DNA from: Lycorma delicatula
Lineage: Eukaryota > Arthropoda > Insecta > Hemiptera > Fulgoridae
Reading direction: 5' to 3'
DNA length: 64,000 nucleotides
NCBI RefSeq assembly: GCF_047948215.1
Contig: NC_134455.1
Location: 106,348,495 to 106,412,494, forward strand
A program made the translations under genes and the position numbers. Under the pieces are notes generated by a model that saw only the letters and a list, made by a program, of their open reading frames with translations, was not told the DNA's origin and searched no databases. Position 1 is the first letter of the stretch. Every line of letters begins with the position of its first letter. Shown piece by piece: positions 51,701 to 57,700 of this stretch.

Positions 51701-54700
51701 TTTAATGTCTATTATGGTTTGTTTGATGATTTTATTTTTATTTATAGTAGGCAGATTAAATTTATATGCAGTTTTTATAACATTTAGTTCTTCTTCACTG
51801 AAATTAATCTTTGTTTTACTAATAACATTATCTCTGAAAGTATGCATTCGATTAGATGTATGGTGTACTTGTTTACTGTTAGTTTTAATCTGTTTATCTT
51901 TCAAGTTACAAAAGTTACTGTTCATTTTTGTATACTTACTGTTCATTATGTTGTTAATGTTGAAATCAGTAATTCTTAATAATGCTTGAAAAGTTACATA
52001 ACCCAATCCATACATTATATCCGCTTGCAAAATACATTATTTAGTATTAAAATTTTGTTTTTTATTATATATTTTAATTTCATTTTTTAACCAAAGTAGT
52101 TCGATTTTATTTTTTTGTAATTTGAGCTAGTTGGATTTGATATTTAATATTAACATTAATGTATTTGGATATTGTGTTGTATTTTAAACAGTTTTTATTA
52201 TATAAAATTTACAACTGATCAATAAATTATACTTTAAAATTAAAAATAAAGTATATATAAAATACAACATAATATTATCACATAATGACTTGGAAAAATC
52301 TTATATAAAAATACAATTTAACCAATTTATAAATATTTTGATAAAATATATAAAACCTAAAATCTAAAGACAACATACACTACCAACAATATAATACATT
52401 TTATAAACAATAATGATCATACTAAAATAGCAAACAACAAAAATATATATATCTTAGATAAACAAGGATTCTATAGTCAGAAATGTGAAGACTGCCATTT
52501 ATAATATACAGGTATGACCAACTGTTCTTTTTCTATTAGAGCCAAAGAGCATATTAACATTATAAAGAAAGGATACTTTGATACATCAAATTATGCTAGA
52601 CATATTACAGAATAAACATAACTACAATCCCGATAATTTTATTAAAATATATACATTTCCAACAACTTTTATAAAAAAATAAAAAATTATAATTTTTTTT
52701 ACCAGTATCCTCAAAAAATTCAATACATATTACTACAACAATAAATTAATCAATGAACAGATCAGATTTGAGGACGATACTTTATTTAAACAAATAATTA
52801 ATAATTATCAGGATTAACAACTGCGACTTTCTTACATAACTAAGTTTATACTATGACGACCAGTTGTGATTTTAACATTTTAATGATCTGAAATTGAAGA
52901 ACTACTTTTCCTGAGGATGGTCGAATGACTGAAAGTGTTAGAAAAGAGAACATGGACGAATTGTTGGCAAGGTTGAATTTCATTTATTTATATACAAATA
53001 ATATTGTATACCAACTGTCATGTTTAAAAACTTAACTTAGAATAATTTTATACTTTTACTGATCAATTTTGCCAAGTTTTAATGGCAGCTGATTGTTTTC
53101 AACAAATTTTTTTGTAAGTTCTACATTCTTTAAATATATTGTTTAGTTGTTCATGTTAAATGTTCAGTTTTACAACATTGCTTAGTAACTCTTATAGGTT
53201 ATTTGAATTTTTTAAAATAAATTTTAGTTTAATGTTTGGTGCTTTTGAACAGATAGTTATTTTTTATATATTTTGGGTTTATTAGTTTCTGAACAATTAT
53301 TTGTGAATGTAAGTTAGATATGGTTCAGTGATGAAATTGTTTTTGCAGTTAGAATATATTCTATTTTTGAAAGGTAGCTTTGCCATGAAAATATTTTTAT
53401 ATAAAGCTTACATAAATATCATTGACAAAATGAATTTCTTATTAATTCAACTGATTAATGACAAGCAAAATTTAAACAAATATTTGCAATACATTCATCA
53501 GTATAAATACAATTACCTCCTGTAATATGCTTCACTTCAAATTCAACGCAAGTTCAAAAAAGTATTCATAACTTCTAGAAACATTTACTTTTTTCTACAA
53601 TTTTTCTTAAATTTTAGTACTGTTTTCATCTTTTTTTAAAGTTTTATTTCTTTTTTATTTAATAATTTTTAATATTCTGCTGCATTAATTCAATTTGCAA
53701 TTATAAATAAATTATGGATAAAACAACCAAAAATCCTGCCAGTGTAAAAAAAATCTAATGACTTAAAAATGTAAGAATAAGACTTGTAAGAATCTATGAC
53801 TTAAAAAAATAATGGAAGAAGTAATGTTGTAAGTGAATAAGTTCATGTAGCTCAATAAGTAACTAAATAATCAAAAATCTATACATTAAAAAGGTCAAAA
53901 AGCTTAGCAGAAATGCAAAGGTAAATATCTCTTTTGTGTGAAAGTGAAACACTAATCATTAACATATGTTTATTTGTTATAATGCTGCTTAAGAAAATTG
54001 TACTTCAAATTAACAGCAATGGGATAAATACTGATGTATTTATGTTGCTGTTTGGTAATACTTCTTAAATCACTACTAATATTGTTAATATGTATTTTTC
54101 CATTAATAGAAATGGACTGTATTAATTTAAAAATTTGAAATATTATTGGAAAAATGTGATCAGTGTTGGCCCACGATAGACCCAGTACTGAATCAATTCT
54201 GGCATATTACAAAATCTTTAAGAAGTTAATGGGAAGATTTTCTTTCAAATGTTTTCAAAATATTACCAATACTTGCTCAATACTGGGCCAGTACCTTTTC
54301 AAAACATTATCAAACTATTACAGGACTGCACTCTTTCAATTAAAAATAAAATCATAAAAATATGGCAAGTCATATTTAAATAACTGGTGAACAAATGTCA
54401 TAAATTGAAAACCTCATCCTTTTTGAAATTTATTAAAATGTAATCACATTCTAATACTAATTTTAAAAGGAAGTATTTAAAAAATATAAATATGTAAAAA
54501 AACAAATTACTATAATTCAGTAGCTAAATAAATAATACAAAGTATAAATATTAAGTGACTTTGAACTCAGTTACAAAATATTATACTTATAATTCCAATA
54601 GGATAATTCCACTGAGATAAAACTTAACATGTAAATATAACAATTATATAATATATACAATAATATAAATACTTAAAAACAGATAAAATGTTACTCAATA

Positions 54701-57700
54701 CAGTTCAATGTTCTACAATTATATATTTATAATTCTATAATTTACAAACTGATAGTTCCACTAATAAATCAATAATGTATTGATCTTTTAAATAATCAAA
54801 CTGAAACGAGTCAGATAAAAATTAAACATGAAAATGAGTCCCATAGAATAAAATCATGAATAATTAATTTTATTTACAAAAAAAGTTATATTCATAAGTT
54901 AATTGTACAAGACTTGTTTGTATCTTCTATATGTATTTAAATTAAGATTTTAGTAATCAGTACTTATAATGGTACTTTATTTTTTCTTTCTCTTCAAACT
55001 TAAATCATACAAAAATATTACCCAAGATGAATTTTCCAAAAATTATTTTTTAAATACGCCATATTTTTAATAGATGTGCTTTACAATATTCAAATACAGT
55101 AAAAACTTTTTAAAGTAGCCACTAACTAAAGCAGAGAAACTTCTAATTCAAATTACAAGATGTACATAATACTTAATAAATTGGAAACCTTTCTAATGTA
55201 GAAGCAAAAAGAGGCTGCCATTTATGAGCAATAATTTAGTCAGTATATCTCATTATCTTTCGGACTGGGGCTCTATAAGGTTTAAAAAAGAAATAATTGG
55301 AGATCCACTTTATAATTATACACTAGATGACTTCCTATAATGTAAGATAGAAATTAAATTTTATTTGTATTTTTGGTGATATTTATAATAGAAGTAAATG
55401 TTAAATGCGTTATTTGTGATATAACATGACTTTGTGACATTTACACATGTTAAGGTCTCCTTGCCTAGGACACTTTAGCTTACCCGCACACAAGAGCAGG
55501 GAAGTCAGAGTGCTTCCAATGATGGCACAGGAGGATCCTGATGGTATGAGAGGGCGTGTTGAGGGAAAGGGCATATGAAATGCATGCTTGGAACCTAGTA
55601 GGTTAGGGCCAGGTCCTGAGGAGGGGCATCTCTGCTAACCAGATGCGGAAGTCGGGTTGTTCCTATGATCCAGGGGAGACCCCAATGAGGGCCTCTGAGG
55701 GAGCCAATCTGCTGCCACAATACTCCAGAGCAACTGAGGTAATGCTTTAAGGCTGTACCGATCGCTCTGAGTGACCAAAAAAGAAAATAAAGTACTTCAG
55801 CTATTTTCCAAGCACTTTATTAATTATATTTAATGATTGCAACTGTTTTTAATGTTATATGCCACTACTTTGTAACAACGAGGAAAATCAGAACCTTAAA
55901 GTCTAGTTCAGTGGAAAATATGTCAAAAGCGAACAAGCAGAGCTCACACAGGTAGATTTAGTGTCCGAGAGAGAATCAGAAATTCTCAAAAAGGAAGTGT
56001 GGAAAGCAATAAAGAAATTGAAAAACAAGTTACCAGGTCTCGATAGTGTCATGCAGAAATGACCAAAATAATGGAAGAATTGGGTGTTACAACTGTGCAC
56101 CAGATCTGTAAATACATATGGTTAACTGGCAAATGGCCTGATGAGTGTGCAACCTTAATGTTCATACTCTACATAAAAAAAAGCTACAGCAAAAAATTAT
56201 AGAACTATTTTTCTGATTTCACAGGTAAGTAAAATTTTGTTGTATCTACTCCATGAACATCTACGATAAATCTGGAGCAAGAAATTCCTATAGAATAAGA
56301 TGGATTTGTCAAAGGAAATAATATGCATGAGAAAAAATCCTAAATATTAGGTAGGTAATAGAGAAAGTCAAAGAATTCAACAATCCTCTTGTTAACATGG
56401 TTCCTAGATAATCACAAGGCCGACTCGGTCAGATGGAAAGATCTGTGATAAGTATTAAAGGGGTATTAAATGGGTGTTCTTGACCATCTTGTTAAGCTAT
56501 ATATAAACAGTAATAAATACCTATATGTAAAAACAGTGCAGTGATTAGACTGCAGAAGGAAACAAAACAGCCCTTTTATCTGTCAAGAGGAGTATGACAG
56601 GGATGTATTCTATCTCTGATCTTATTCAACATTTACGATAAATATATCATGTAGAAGAGTTGTAAAATTGGCACAGTGGTGTATGAATGGGAGGTTGTAA
56701 CCAACTTAAGGTTTGCTCACAATACGACCCTGTTCGCAGGCTCTGCAGTTGAACTACAACCGAGTTCAGCAAGAAAGTGAGGCACTGATGCAGAAATTTA
56801 ACATCGGAAAAACAAAAGTTATGATGTTAGACAGTAATGATCTTCCAGTCAGTGATGTGATGTGATTTTTAAAAAATGGACAGTTTCGTATATTAGGATT
56901 CACAATAGGAAAAGACGGGGTTTGTCGGCTGAAATACAAAAATGAAATCTTGGCAAAGGAGGCATTTACGAAGTTGGCAGCTATTTGCAAGAATAAGGTA
57001 ATCGCAGGGAAAATAAAGCTGAGACTGCTTCAGATACTAGTTTGGAGCAAACTAGTACCAATGTACTAGTAGTCACTTACAGCACTGAAACCTGGACGAT
57101 CAAGGTAGAAGACAGGAGAGAATTAATGCATTCGAAATGTGGGTGTACAAAAAAAGTCCCATGCACATGAACTGAAAAGAGGATGAATAACTCGATTATG
57201 AACATGTTGGGTATACAGAGAAGATTGTCCACAATATATTTCAAGCACATCTCAGCTTTTTTGGCCAAATAATCCATAGGCCTGTCAAAAATCTTGAGAA
57301 ACTAGTCATGCACAGAAAAATCGAGGGCAGCAGGTCACATAGAAGACCACTGAAAATATGTCTGGCAAATTGAAGATACGTAAGGCACATTGATTCGAAT
57401 GGCAGAGGACGATGAGGTATGGCAAGAAATTTCAACAAGACTGAATCAGGTCAGACATGAGGAAGGATCACTGATGAGGATTACAATAAATTAATTCTTG
57501 ACACTTACTTCATGAGCTACGAAAATGTCCAATGAATGTAAGCAAATGGCTGAGTATTTTCTGTATAAAAGAAACACATACCCACTAAAACTGCATATAC
57601 ATTATTTTCAAAGCTTACAATAAACCATAGATAAATAATGCTTGTAAGAAAATTACGCTAGGTTATCACCTGTCTCACCATTAACACTATTAAGTTATCT

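Larger units (their letters stand above)
48420..52030 (-). mobile_element. Penelope-like element (minus), split by a Tigger
   Basis: Minus-strand order: N-terminal frame 52030-51626 (134 codons; [20 protein letters not shown] and a linker rich in Asn/Lys); decayed stretch 51600-51100; palm start [20 protein letters not shown] (51100-51040) ending in LCSNCNY at about 50960, where the Tigger enters; after it [20 protein letters not shown] and [14 protein letters not shown] (49808-49700, the QxxGxxMGSP block); [15 protein letters not shown] (motif C region with YIDI, about 49675-49625); INHEI; then a GIY-YIG end (KCEDCHL.., [16 protein letters not shown], about 48960-48880) and the terminal signature CTGAGGATGGTC...GACCGAAAG at 48451-48475. 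Most Penelope-like elements carry RT plus a GIY-YIG endonuclease, as here. Frames are broken. Confidence 0.85.

Noticed and set aside
51681..51989. A 102-residue hydrophobic plus-strand protein (membrane-like)
   Set aside because: It is the antisense of the Asn/Lys-rich Penelope-like N-terminus; antisense of AAT/AAA codons reads as Ile/Leu/Phe.
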